The notes: generated from the letters alone by a model not told the origin. 64,000 nt of DNA from Verrucomicrobiales bacterium (GCA_029213065.1 JARGPH010000010.1:1-64000); one strand, 5' to 3'. Shown: positions 44,135-53,194, numbered from the stretch's first letter. Numbers and translations: made by a program.

Positions 44135-45649
44135 TCACTGTGTCGGCTGAACAGGCTGGTCTTCCTGTGTGTTTTTCCAAAGCTTACCTACCCGACGACT
44201 CTTGATCGTAAGTGTAGGTCTGACAACCGGCTTGCTATTTGCAGTCGGAACCCCGTCTCCGCCAGTTGATTCAGAGGCATCCGTATTCTCATTCGCCTTC
44301 GCCGGCGCCTGCACATCCACCTTGCGTGCCGGAACAGCGCGAAGAACAGGTCTCGCTTGCGTTTGGCCCGGGCTTACATACTGACGGGTCTCATACTGAG
44401 GTGGCGCGACGAGCCGCCGCCCGTCAGGTAGCATCGCACCGACTGGCAGGATCTCGGAAACCGGCCGGAATCGAGCAGGCTCATCAACCGGCTCGGCGGG
44501 CGCAGGTGCAGGATTTGCGGCCACCTTTTTTGCAGGCGGTTCAACCGGTTTAACCGGGGGCACATCACTTTCACCTTTCATTTCCGGAGCAGGATCGCTC
44601 TTCGAATCGGCGGGAGTCGTCTCAATCTTCGCGCTTTCCTGAGCTGAATTTTCTCCGGAAAGGCCTGTCGGTTGAGTAACGACCGCAACCGGCTTCGCGG
44701 TATCAACCTTTTCCATCTCCCTGCTTTTGTCCTCTTCTGATTCAGCTGGTGGCACCGTCTCGCTCGCTTTTACTTTCAACGCATCCGCTTTCCGCCCATT
44801 CGGTTTCACCGGCAACGCATCCACCCTTCCCACCGCAGCCTGAATCTCTCCCGTTCGCGATTTTTCAGCAATAGCGATACTCTTTCGGTCAGCCAGAGGA
44901 AGATAGACCCAGCCTTCCGGAACAGCGCCTTTGTCCGCACCTGAACTGTTCTGAGTCAAAAGCCAGCTAAACGATTCGTTTTGTTTTGAAGAGCCTTTCA
45001 GATAGTCAGCGAATTCCGTTGAAACCCAAACGCCTTTCTTCGGAGACCATTCGAATTCAAATCCTGTAGTGGGATCAACCAACTTGTCCTCATACCCCTC
45101 AGGCCGTTTGGTGTCACTGTCGGGAATTCCGGCAACCCCGCCTTCAGAGTCTGCGCTCTTTTTCAACTCGTCCTTTTCAGAAACTTCCCCGTCTTTGTCC
45201 CCGGGAACCTCAGCCGGCTTTTTCGCAAGCGGTTGAGCTTTCATCTCTCTGTTCACGGAAACTGGCTTTGCCTCCGGTTTCTCCATCTCCTGAGCAGATT
45301 CTTTCGCTGCCACTTTCTCCGGCAGCGGCTCAGGCTCGGCAGCAGGTTTGACAACGTCTCCGTCTGATGGTCGCAAAATCGAAAGCACCCTCTCGGCATC
45401 CTCTTTCGTCATCGTAATTGTCTCACGCTCTTCGGTATTCAAAAACGCCTCAAGCTCTTCGATGACACGTTGGGCCCCTTCTGTCGAAACGGCTTTACTA
45501 CCTTCCGGAGAAGCGCCCGCTTTGTCCGAATCGCATCCCACCAGCAAATTGCTACCCAGCAAGACGGCGAGGAAATTAACGATCAACTTCAGACTGACTC
45601 GCGGGAACTGCGCAGGCAGGAACTCTATTCGTCGTTCGTATTGATCCAT
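44135..45649 (-). CDS. Pro/Lys/Glu-rich lipoprotein
   Basis: A 504-residue protein with a long positively charged N-terminus and a hydrophobic segment ending Leu-Leu-Val-Gly-Cys (Cys near 39), consistent with a lipoprotein. Most of the chain is low-complexity, rich in Lys, Glu, Pro, Ala and Ser, and probably disordered. One more ordered patch (about 180-260) holds Asp-Pro-Thr-Thr-Gly-Phe-Glu-Phe, Gly-Val-Trp-Val, and Pro-Glu-Gly-Trp-Val-Tyr-Leu-Pro. The start has AGGGG at good spacing. It lies 7 nt before the kinase gene and is probably translationally coupled to it. It could span the periplasm as a tether; this is inference. Confidence 0.75.
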   Translation of the reverse strand: MDQYERRIEFLPAQFPRVSLKLIVNFLAVLLGSNLLVGCDSDKAGASPEGSKAVSTEGAQRVIEELEAFLNTEERETITMTKEDAERVLSILRPSDGDVVKPAAEPEPLPEKVAAKESAQEMEKPEAKPVSVNREMKAQPLAKKPAEVPGDKDGEVSEKDELKKSADSEGGVAGIPDSDTKRPEGYEDKLVDPTTGFEFEWSPKKGVWVSTEFADYLKGSSKQNESFSWLLTQNSSGADKGAVPEGWVYLPLADRKSIAIAEKSRTGEIQAAVGRVDALPVKPNGRKADALKVKASETVPPAESEEDKSREMEKVDTAKPVAVVTQPTGLSGENSAQESAKIETTPADSKSDPAPEMKGESDVPPVKPVEPPAKKVAANPAPAPAEPVDEPARFRPVSEILPVGAMLPDGRRLVAPPQYETRQYVSPGQTQARPVLRAVPARKVDVQAPAKANENTDASESTGGDGVPTANSKPVVRPTLTIKSRRVGKLWKNTQEDQPVQPTQ

Positions 45650-45670
45650 TTCCCCTACTCCTATTTCCGA

Positions 45671-46543
45671 TCAACGGACCGGCATTTTTGTTCCATTCAA
45701 AGCAGTAGCGGCAAGTCCGTTTGCCAGAATTTTCAACTGGCTCAACCGGTCTTTTGATATCTGGCCTTCCGGAATTTTCCAGTCCCTTGCCAGATCAACG
45801 ATTGATCGAACTTTAGGTAGAGACTCAAGCAGATACTGCATTTCATTCGATGATTTCAAGTCATCGCGGGTTATCGATTCCAACTCCGCAATCATCAATG
45901 AAACGTAATCCTGCGCCCTGAGATAATTCGTAATCTCTCCCGTGTAGTTATCCTCCATCACCTCGACAGCAATTGAAGCCCCGTGGAACCATCCGCCACA
46001 CACAATCATAATGGCTTTACTCCGGTCATTCCCTTCAGCCTCCTTAAGTGCCCTGACAATATCCTGACGGTACAGTCCCAACTGAAAGAAAGCATCAAAC
46101 CAATCTCCGCGGTTCACCGAATCTTTGATCTTATATCCTCTGCTCAGGCTTTCCTCAGGAACGTTGAGGTCTTTCGCCAGTTGCTCAATGTATTCGGCAC
46201 AGGCATTAAGTGTTTCAGCATCTTTGGCTTTCAGCGCCAGAACTCCGTCGGCGACTTTGACCCCCAGCAGGATGCACCTCCGGGAGTCTTCACTGATGCT
46301 GTCGATATCAAACTCGAGACCTTTGCCGCCCCGGTAGTATTCCTTCCACTGATCCGGAGTAATCCCGAGATCCTCCTCCAGAACAATCAACCGATCCACC
46401 GAAGATGAGGCACTCTGAAGAATATCATCCTTCCCCTTATAGTTCATCGGGTTGAAGCCTTCCTTAGCGTCCTGAGCAACGGCGGCGGTATGAAAAACAC
46501 ACCCGGTGAACAGCAGGAACAGAGAGTTTCTAAAAACGTTCAT
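45671..46543 (-). CDS. secreted helical protein, unknown
   Basis: A 290-residue protein with a signal peptide ending Ala-Val-Ala-Gln. The mature chain is mostly alpha-helical (for example Val-Asp-Arg-Leu-Ile-Val-Leu-Glu-Glu-Asp-Leu-Gly-Ile and Leu-Asn-Ala-Cys-Ala-Glu-Tyr-Ile-Glu-Gln-Leu-Ala) with no recognised domain. The start ATG at 46543 was chosen because the signal peptide begins there; a longer frame to 46654 runs into the upstream gene. Gaps on either side are 32 and 21 nt, within the same operon. A periplasmic partner of the transporter or kinase ectodomain is the obvious guess. Confidence 0.72.
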   Translation of the reverse strand: MNVFRNSLFLLFTGCVFHTAAVAQDAKEGFNPMNYKGKDDILQSASSSVDRLIVLEEDLGITPDQWKEYYRGGKGLEFDIDSISEDSRRCILLGVKVADGVLALKAKDAETLNACAEYIEQLAKDLNVPEESLSRGYKIKDSVNRGDWFDAFFQLGLYRQDIVRALKEAEGNDRSKAIMIVCGGWFHGASIAVEVMEDNYTGEITNYLRAQDYVSLMIAELESITRDDLKSSNEMQYLLESLPKVRSIVDLARDWKIPEGQISKDRLSQLKILANGLAATALNGTKMPVR

Positions 46544-46575
46544 TTTCTTAATAACCAATTTTCTCTTCTTAAAAT

Positions 46576-47022
46576 TTACAGATTTCTCCGCTTCAAAGTG
46601 ATCCCGTAAAAGGCTAACCAGATTACCCCTGAAATGAAAGCACTCATTAGGCATATCCCCCCTTTTTGGAGGACTCGTGAGAGATCCATTCCTTCAGTTG
46701 AGAGCATCCTCAACTTTTCACTCAGATAAAGATACAAGCGAATCAAACAGGTCGCAAGAATCACGAGGGAGACGGCAACACTTACAAGCCCTGAAACTCT
46801 TTGCAGTCCAGCCCTCCCGAAAAGGGCCACCCCGCCCAGTGCGAAAGTTCCCATTACCAACCAGGAAGCCATTTTACTACCGCCATGAACTTCATGAAAA
46901 TGAACCAGTCCCATCACCGGAATGCGCATTAGCGGAAACAGAAATCCCAAAAGCAAGACGATCAGGGTAATAACCCACCAGACCGACAGAATGATGATTT
47001 GTTTTGAAATTCTACTTTCCAT
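46576..47022 (-). CDS. four-helix membrane protein, unknown
   Basis: A 148-residue integral membrane protein with hydrophobic segments near residues 10-33, 50-72, 80-98 and 118-140. It is Leu/Val-rich with no catalytic motif seen; His-x-His-Glu-x-His (about 41-46) after the first helix is a possible metal site. It sits 33 nt after the ABC transporter gene and 32 nt before the secreted helical protein gene, so it belongs to the same operon and may be a subunit of the same complex. Confidence 0.7.
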   Translation of the reverse strand: MESRISKQIIILSVWWVITLIVLLLGFLFPLMRIPVMGLVHFHEVHGGSKMASWLVMGTFALGGVALFGRAGLQRVSGLVSVAVSLVILATCLIRLYLYLSEKLRMLSTEGMDLSRVLQKGGICLMSAFISGVIWLAFYGITLKRRNL

Positions 47023-47055
47023 ATATTGGTCTCCCTCTCTCTACCTGGCCCGGAA

Positions 47056-50000
47056 TCACTGCCCGGTCTGTCTCCGAATCAGCGACGCCAGAATAATGGA
47101 ATAGCAAACAAGGATCCATAGAACCAGAATAAGCATTCCCATCTGCGCATCGCGAATTCTCACATAGCGAATCCCCTGATAGTAGAGGGCATGAATGTCT
47201 CTACGACTGTCCACGGTATCAGGCTCCTGTCTGATAGAGGTTTTGAACGAGCCGTCAGCATCGAAGACCGGCATAAAATCACCCTCTTTTTTGTGCTCCC
47301 CCATTCGGGACGGTATCACCAGAAGATTCTGCCAGGAGGCATTCTCCCTCACTTCTTTCTGAAACTTCTCCGATTTCTTCTCCTTCTCTCCCGAATCAAA
47401 ATCCATCTGCATCCACTCCACCTTTTCACCATCCCCCTCTGTAAAAACGGGCATCTTGGTTTTATTCGACATCTTTGGAACGATACGACCGAAGATATGG
47501 GAGACATCCATGACGCGCTGGGCCGCGTAACTGGGAAAAAACAGGCTCGCCATTCTAACCGAAGGGGTCATCTCGGGGATCTTTACGACAAACCCGCCAA
47601 ATAGAATCTGTGGAATGAGAACGAGAGGGACCCAGAGCACTGCCTGGGTCGAATTCTGAACCAGCGCTGAAATGGTCAAGCCAATCGCGACTCCCACCAC
47701 GGAGATCAACAGCAATGCGATCACTTTAAGCCCTAACACAGACATGACAACGCTTCCCAACTTGAGCTCTCCCGAAGCACCGGCACCGCGGCTCTCCCCA
47801 TTGGACCTGCTTGCGTTCTCTATCACATTGTTAGAATCGAGAAGCGCATCTTCGAGCATGAAGAAACGAAGAAACCGGTAGGTAAAATGATACCGAATCG
47901 TATCCGTCTGCCAGGAGGGAAGTGTGTCCGGGAGCGTAAACGGTTGTTGCGAAATACTGCAAATCACCGTCTCACCCGGTACCCAGAGCTGTTCCCGCTC
48001 CCTGTCGGAAAAGACTTTCCAACCGCCCACCTTGAGAAAAGGAGAGCGAGCCATGCCGGGAGCGACATCGACGGCTTCAAAACCATTCACAGGATAGTCC
48101 GGCAGCGAGTCGGGCAACTTCAGCGTTTCCCCCGTCATAAACTCAACAGTCTTCCCGGGCCGCCATAAAGCTTCGCTTTCAACCCCCAGTATCAACCCGG
48201 GCATGGAGACGGACTCAACGAGTCCGGGACCCGCAACAACCGCCGTTTTCGGAACTGCATTCCCGTCGCTGTCGCCCCCGGCCGTGATGAGCAGCCCCAT
48301 CGAAATTTCCTCGGCCAATTCTGTTCCGGCAGTCGGCACGGGATACAATCTTGAACGCAACAACTCCTGAAACTTCTCGTCTTTCCCGTCTGCCATCTCG
48401 GGAAACTTCATGAAAGCTCCGGGATCAGAATTATGAAAAGCGAAGGCAGAACAATAAATTGTCAGAAACAGAAGAACAGCCTGAATAATCGTGAGGAAAC
48501 TCAGGAAACCGAACTTACTGAATATGTAGGCATTGATACCCTGCCCGGAAACACGCTCACGCCTGAAAATCGACAACTCATTCACGATCTGCTGCGCTCC
48601 ATTCGAACATCCGAACCACATCGTAGCGACAACAGCGAGAAATCCTCGCAAAACGACTCCCTCTGCCACCCAACCGATCAAAAACCCAATCAAAAAGGCC
48701 TGGGCAAAAAGAAAGAGCAAATTAAGTCTGTCTGCGGATACTATTTTCCACTGCCTGCGATTCAACAGGGAAATCATCCTGCCAAACCCGACCTTACGCA
48801 CACGGTCACGTCTCGCCGGCTTGCCGGATTTGCGTTTTCTCGCGACGGGCTTGAATTCCCGCCGATATCTCGACTTTCGAAACGCATCCTCCCACTGCAG
48901 CCCCGTCTTTCCTGCACCCTTAATCTCCTTGAAGATTTTGGAGTAACTCGCAAGCTTTCCACTTCCCACACTTCCGCTGGAGGATGCTCTCGCGGTTGTC
49001 GATCCGGAGCTTTCGCCCCCACCTAAAAAGTAATCGCGAGCGGACCCCGGGGGACCATCGAAAATTACTCGTCCCTCCTGCACGATTACAAAACGATTAC
49101 AAATATGCGCGTTCTCGAGCATGTGAGTGGTGCAAACCACTGTAGTCCCCGCCTCGGCAAGCTTTTGAAGAGCCGTCATCAGCTCCCACTCAGTCGCGGG
49201 ATCCAAACCTGAAGTAGGCTCATCAAGAAAGAGAACCGATGGACTCGACAGCATCTCCGTTGCGATACTGACACGCTTCCGCTGTCCGCCCGACAGCTTC
49301 CGGATTCGCTTCGTCTGATGCTCCGTAAGATCCAGCATCGCCAGAGTCCTGTCGACGAGCGATTCCACTTCCTGCGTCGGTAAATTAAGCTTGAGATTGG
49401 CACTGATCGTGATCGCATCACGTACCCTGAGTTCCCGATGAACGATATCATCCTGCGGGACAAAGCCGACTCCGGCGTTCATCACGGCAGAGCGGTCCGA
49501 TATCTCCAGTTCATTGATCCAGACCTTCCCTTTTGTCGGAGGAGCCACTCCGCAAAGCGCATTCATCAAGGTGGACTTTCCCTGACCACTTCCACCAATG
49601 ATCGCCACAAACTCCCCTGAATCGATGTCCAGATCTACATTGTCTAAAATGGCGATCTTCTTTTTCCTCCCGCTATCCTCTTCGACCTTCTCGACGATTC
49701 GTTTCAAACCACGAGCCTGGATACTGCCGAGATTCTGATGATCGAGTCGCTTCAGGTGATCCACAAAATAGGCAAACAAATAGGGCCCGATTCTGAAACG
49801 ATCACCGAAGACCAGCTTTGAACTGTCAAAAGACTGTCCGTTTAGTATCGTATCGTTAGATCCCCGATTCGTGAGATACCACATCGAATCCCGCTTCTCG
49901 AGGACCGCATGAACTGAAGAGATTTTCCTTATCTCTTTATCCAGAACCATACGCTTCCAGCCACTCTCAACCTCGCGGTCCCCCCTCCCGATTTCCAACT

Positions 50001-50364
50001 TCGTGAGACTCTTCAGTGGAATCTCTCCGGTAGGCCCCGCCTTTATCCCCGCGACAGTTGGCGCGTCAGGCGTTGCATCGAACAAATACCCCGCCGCTCC
50101 AATCTGGAGGTGGGTAGGAGAAAATACCGGTCGCGAATCGCCGGGGGAAACGGGAGCCTCCCCGACAGCGACATCGAGAGATCCTGCAATATAGTGAAGG
50201 AACCAGCTCGAATGCTTGGGATCCCAGAAAATTTTCAGCTCGAAGTCACCAGTGTTACCCGTGTCTACCGGGAAATCAGAACTCGCCCCGCTTCCAACAT
50301 GACACTCCCGATCGAAGAGCACTTCGCCCCCGACTTCTTCCACTGACCGGATTCGACCTTTCAT
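47056..50364 (-). CDS. FHA-ABC transporter with two inserted WxxG/LP repeats
   Basis: A 1102-residue protein of the ABCG-like half-transporter type. Residues 1-100 look like a degenerate FHA domain (Val-Gly-Ser-Gly-Ala-Ser-Ser-Asp). A good FHA domain follows (about 118-197: Ile-Gly126-Arg127, Ser149-Ser-x-His152, Asn-Asp-Thr) for phosphothreonine binding. ATPase: Walker A 257-264, Leu-Ser-Gly-Gly-Gln 357-361, Asp381-Glu382. The ABC-2 membrane part has about six helices. Between the third and fourth, residues 708-818 hold two copies of the kinase repeat. In ABCG topology this loop would face outward. The second large loop (about 960-1060) is Lys/Glu-rich. Confidence 0.88.
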   Translation of the reverse strand: MKGRIRSVEEVGGEVLFDRECHVGSGASSDFPVDTGNTGDFELKIFWDPKHSSWFLHYIAGSLDVAVGEAPVSPGDSRPVFSPTHLQIGAAGYLFDATPDAPTVAGIKAGPTGEIPLKSLTKLEIGRGDREVESGWKRMVLDKEIRKISSVHAVLEKRDSMWYLTNRGSNDTILNGQSFDSSKLVFGDRFRIGPYLFAYFVDHLKRLDHQNLGSIQARGLKRIVEKVEEDSGRKKKIAILDNVDLDIDSGEFVAIIGGSGQGKSTLMNALCGVAPPTKGKVWINELEISDRSAVMNAGVGFVPQDDIVHRELRVRDAITISANLKLNLPTQEVESLVDRTLAMLDLTEHQTKRIRKLSGGQRKRVSIATEMLSSPSVLFLDEPTSGLDPATEWELMTALQKLAEAGTTVVCTTHMLENAHICNRFVIVQEGRVIFDGPPGSARDYFLGGGESSGSTTARASSSGSVGSGKLASYSKIFKEIKGAGKTGLQWEDAFRKSRYRREFKPVARKRKSGKPARRDRVRKVGFGRMISLLNRRQWKIVSADRLNLLFLFAQAFLIGFLIGWVAEGVVLRGFLAVVATMWFGCSNGAQQIVNELSIFRRERVSGQGINAYIFSKFGFLSFLTIIQAVLLFLTIYCSAFAFHNSDPGAFMKFPEMADGKDEKFQELLRSRLYPVPTAGTELAEEISMGLLITAGGDSDGNAVPKTAVVAGPGLVESVSMPGLILGVESEALWRPGKTVEFMTGETLKLPDSLPDYPVNGFEAVDVAPGMARSPFLKVGGWKVFSDREREQLWVPGETVICSISQQPFTLPDTLPSWQTDTIRYHFTYRFLRFFMLEDALLDSNNVIENASRSNGESRGAGASGELKLGSVVMSVLGLKVIALLLISVVGVAIGLTISALVQNSTQAVLWVPLVLIPQILFGGFVVKIPEMTPSVRMASLFFPSYAAQRVMDVSHIFGRIVPKMSNKTKMPVFTEGDGEKVEWMQMDFDSGEKEKKSEKFQKEVRENASWQNLLVIPSRMGEHKKEGDFMPVFDADGSFKTSIRQEPDTVDSRRDIHALYYQGIRYVRIRDAQMGMLILVLWILVCYSIILASLIRRQTGQ
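47908..48240 (-). repeat. two copies of the kinase repeat inside the ABC-2 domain
   Basis: Unit one ends Leu-Trp-Arg-Pro-Gly-Lys-Thr-Val, Thr-Gly-Glu-Thr-Leu-Lys-Leu-Pro-Asp-Ser-Leu-Pro. Unit two runs Pro-Gly-Met-Ala-Arg-Ser-Pro-Phe to Leu-Trp-Val-Pro-Gly-Glu-Thr-Val-Ile-Cys and Phe-Thr-Leu-Pro-Asp-Thr-Leu-Pro. Both match the consensus in the kinase protein. Confidence 0.8.
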
Positions 50365-50400
50365 TCCGGACTATATAGCACCGTGCGAGCCCTTATCAGC

Positions 50401-51285
50401 CTACCAATTCACTTTAATATCCTTGGAGATAGGCATTCCGGGTCCTCGAGGTGGAGGCCCCCCACCCTGACCGGGTTGCGGCTGTGGTTGTCCGCCCGGT
50501 TGGTGATTGGATGGCTGCTGCGGAGTGAAGGTCTGCCCCCCTCCCTGTCCGGGCAGGGTGACCGTATTGTTTGACGGATAAGTGACAATTGCCCCTGACG
50601 GATTCGAGGGGTTGAATGACGGCTGCCCCCCCTGATTCTGAACCCCGCCGCTTGGCTGCACTCCGCCATTCTGCTGAACACCACCGGCAGGTTGCTGCCC
50701 TGCATTGCCCTGCGAATTTGAAGCGACCGAGGTACGAGCCCCCTTCTTAATCTTGGTCGCGAACTCCGCAACAGGAGGAATCTCCCACTTGCCTGAGATC
50801 GCAGCTCGAACGTTCACATCGAGGTGATAGGGCTCGCCGGTGCTCTTCTCGAGAAGATCGTATTGAACGCCACAGCGATAAGGATGGGTCAGTTTCTCGG
50901 GCATTGAAAAATCAGTGAGAACAATGTTCTGCACATCGAACCGCTCGCGAATCGCCTTCCGGTGCTCTTCGGTTGCTCCCCGGAGTCGTATCAGCAACTC
51001 TTCCTCACTGAGAATCTCAGGCGCATAATCCTGCGCCTTCTTGACTTCAGCCTTGGCGATTTCGAGCTGACCTTTGAGATCATCAACCTGCTTTTGAAGC
51101 GCTGACGCATTTCCGGATGCGCTGGATCCGTTTGCCTGCAGCTTAGCGACGCTCTCCTCCAGTTTACCAACCTTTGCGAGAGCCGCGTCCCTCTCGTCCC
51201 GAAGTTGCTGAACCTGAGGGTCCTCTTGAAAACATCCCGACAAAAGGAGCGTAGTACAAACCAAAATGAAAAATTGAAGCTTCAT
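50401..51285 (-). CDS. coiled-coil lipoprotein with Gly/Gln/Pro-rich tail
   Basis: A 294-residue lipoprotein. Lipobox Leu-Leu-Ser-Gly-Cys near residue 18. A coiled coil follows (about 24-90: Gln-Gln-Leu-Arg-Asp-Glu-Arg, Leu-Glu-Glu-Ser-Val-Ala-Lys-Leu, Leu-Gln-Lys-Gln-Val-Asp-Asp-Leu). A compact domain covers about 95-185, and the rest is Gly/Gln/Pro-rich with approximate repeats such as Gly-Gly-Val-Gln. AGGAA lies before the start. It is the first gene of the operon that continues through the FHA-ABC transporter (36 nt) to the kinase. A promoter should lie in 51286-51430. Confidence 0.78.
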   Translation of the reverse strand: MKLQFFILVCTTLLLSGCFQEDPQVQQLRDERDAALAKVGKLEESVAKLQANGSSASGNASALQKQVDDLKGQLEIAKAEVKKAQDYAPEILSEEELLIRLRGATEEHRKAIRERFDVQNIVLTDFSMPEKLTHPYRCGVQYDLLEKSTGEPYHLDVNVRAAISGKWEIPPVAEFATKIKKGARTSVASNSQGNAGQQPAGGVQQNGGVQPSGGVQNQGGQPSFNPSNPSGAIVTYPSNNTVTLPGQGGGQTFTPQQPSNHQPGGQPQPQPGQGGGPPPRGPGMPISKDIKVNW

Positions 51286-51429
51286 ATTTCCTGGGGTTAC
51301 TGAGATTCCTGAATAGAGGTTACAGAGAAGATACTACAACGCCAAAAAACACTTACCAAGGTCTTTAAAGCATTTTTTCCGCCAAACGATTGCAACAACT
51401 TTCCAAGTCGATCAGCCCGACCGACTGAC

Positions 51430-51470
51430 AAAAAAAAGGGGCATGAATTATTATAACTCACGCCCCTTCT
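51430..51470 (-). terminator. rho-independent terminator upstream of the kinase operon
   Basis: On the minus strand the stem AAGGGGC/GCCCCTT (51462-51468 with 51436-51442), extended by TCA/TGA across one mismatch, precedes a T run (51437-51430). It ends the transcript of the small lipoprotein gene at 51487. Confidence 0.85.
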
Positions 51471-51486
51471 TTGAATCTTGACCTTA

Positions 51487-51723
51487 CTAGCGAGTGTATG
51501 TTGAAGGCGTTCTCACAGGCTCAACTGAGTCCGGGTTACGCTTCCCGGATCTCACAGGATCGCTGCTGTAAGAGGAAGGACGCGACTTGTAGGTTGAAGA
51601 ACTTTTCGTCTTCGAAGGCGCATAAACGGTACGTGTTGGATAGACGTTGGTAGTTGTGCTACCGCACGCGGAGAAGCTGATTGCAACAGCAACCAGAACA
51701 AGAGTATTGATAAGTTTTTTCAT
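51487..51723 (-). CDS. small lipoprotein, Ser/Thr/Tyr-rich
   Basis: A 78-residue lipoprotein with lipobox Ser-Phe-Ser-Ala-Cys near residue 20. The rest is a basic, Ser/Thr/Tyr/Pro-rich tail likely to be disordered. Function unknown. It is followed by a strong terminator and preceded, 53 nt upstream, by another secreted-protein gene. Many Ser/Thr residues could be phosphorylated only if it were cytoplasmic, which it should not be. Confidence 0.7.
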   Translation of the reverse strand: MKKLINTLVLVAVAISFSACGSTTTNVYPTRTVYAPSKTKSSSTYKSRPSSYSSDPVRSGKRNPDSVEPVRTPSTYTR

Positions 51724-51776
51724 AGTGACGTTAAGCAGTTAATGAGTTGAGTGAATTTCGAATTCTAAATCAAGGG

Positions 51777-52343
51777 TTAGTTTCCACCGGGAGTGACAGA
51801 GTCAGCAGCGCTTGGGCTGCCACCGGCATTGGGATTGGACGTCGCTGATTCGATTGGACCGGAAGGAGAACCTTTAACAGGGGACCTCGCTGTGCCGCGG
51901 CGTCCAACGAATGCCGCCCATGAAGGCAACCCGAGTGTCGGATCCGTGCGAGCCATGAAGACATAAGCATAAACAGATCCTGTGTACTGCGAGCGAAACT
52001 GAACAACTGCATCCGAAAGCGATCTGCGGTCATCAAGAATCAAAGTATCCACTTCACTGTAAACATAAATATCCACATCTCTGGCGGCCTGATCACCGGA
52101 AGCCATAATCACATAGTCCAGACCTCTCGTGACCGGAATCTGAACTCTCACCATTTGCCCGCGAAGGAGAATCCCTGCATCGATAGGTGTCACATAGAAA
52201 CCGCGATCCTTAAATTTTACCGCGACCTGATGCGCTCTCTCTTCAGCCATAGGCGGATCCGCCTTAGCTGTGTTTCCGGGCATCATCATGTAAGCCCCTG
52301 CAAAAACGAGCGCGATGGCTCTTCCCATTTTGATTGATTTCAT
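51777..52343 (-). CDS. secreted beta-rich protein, unknown
   Basis: A 188-residue protein with a signal peptide ending near Ala-Lys-Ala-Asp. A beta-rich domain (about 55-135) has Gly-Leu-Asp-Tyr-Val-Ile-Met-Ala-Ser-Gly-Asp and Asp-Val-Asp-Ile-Tyr-Val-Tyr, then Gly-Ser-Val-Tyr-Ala-Tyr-Val. This is reminiscent of the bacterial pre-peptidase C-terminal domain, but without a protease. A Ser/Pro/Gly-rich tail follows. It is likely co-transcribed with the small lipoprotein. Confidence 0.68.
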   Translation of the reverse strand: MKSIKMGRAIALVFAGAYMMMPGNTAKADPPMAEERAHQVAVKFKDRGFYVTPIDAGILLRGQMVRVQIPVTRGLDYVIMASGDQAARDVDIYVYSEVDTLILDDRRSLSDAVVQFRSQYTGSVYAYVFMARTDPTLGLPSWAAFVGRRGTARSPVKGSPSGPIESATSNPNAGGSPSAADSVTPGGN

Positions 52344-53194
52344 AGTCTATGTTTTTAGTTACCAGCAAGCAGTTCCCCTCACTGACATATACGACAGTTA
52401 GTAAAAAACGCCTTCAACGGCAAGAAAAAATAATGTTTCATTGGGCGATTAGTAACAACAACCCGACTACAACTAGCTAAATCCCTATCATTCACCTATT
52501 TAGAAACAGCACTACCACAGTAGTCCCGAAACTGTTGCCCCCCCCCACCTGCTCGAGGGAAGAAGCGTAAAAAGGCACCTCCTGGCACTTTTCCGGGTTT
52601 CCCTGCATTTCCCGGAAAATCTAAACCACACGAAAGCATCGGAAGCCGAATCACCAGTCCGAACCTGGAATGAAATGATGCAACATCGTTACACGGATTC
52701 CTGCCAAACGACTGCTAAGAAACGCCGCAGCGCAAGGCGAGGAAGCGGTGAGCAGGATCTGTTTCCACAGCCTCCACCGCGCCACTCCCATCCGTCCCCG
52801 TGTGACACCGGGCCCCGATGGAATCTCAAACAGCAAGAGTCAGGCTGCGGCATAAACGGTGTCTCATGATCAGAATCCTTGAGTTTCAGCGAAAAAACCG
52901 GACCTGAAACGGAAGGAATAATCTGCGAATACTTCGGGGTGCACTGCAATCGAACTCGAATCGAACTCTCTTTGAGCACTTCGCTCCCAACCCGTTCCTA
53001 TGAGGTCTCCATCACCGAAAACCAATTGATTCGGTCAATACCCGTCCACTCTTCCAAGGGAGCCTCCCCCCCCCTGGAACAATCTCGACCTTCCCGGCCT
53101 GCAAAAGCACGCCGAAACACAATTCCCCGACCACAGGCAACGCCCCCCCGGGATAACAGGGACGGGCCCTTTGAACTCTACCTGTCGGGTGAGG
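52344..53194. other. 851-bp region without a supportable gene
   Basis: No convincing coding frame: the open frames here are short, overlap one another on both strands and have no recognised product. The left part (52344-52520) is AT-rich and suits a promoter for the 52343 gene. Three C tracts of seven to nine bases occur (near 52541, 53068 and 53145). I saw no match to RNase P, tmRNA or SRP RNA motifs. An unrecognised RNA or a decayed gene is possible. Confidence 0.5.
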
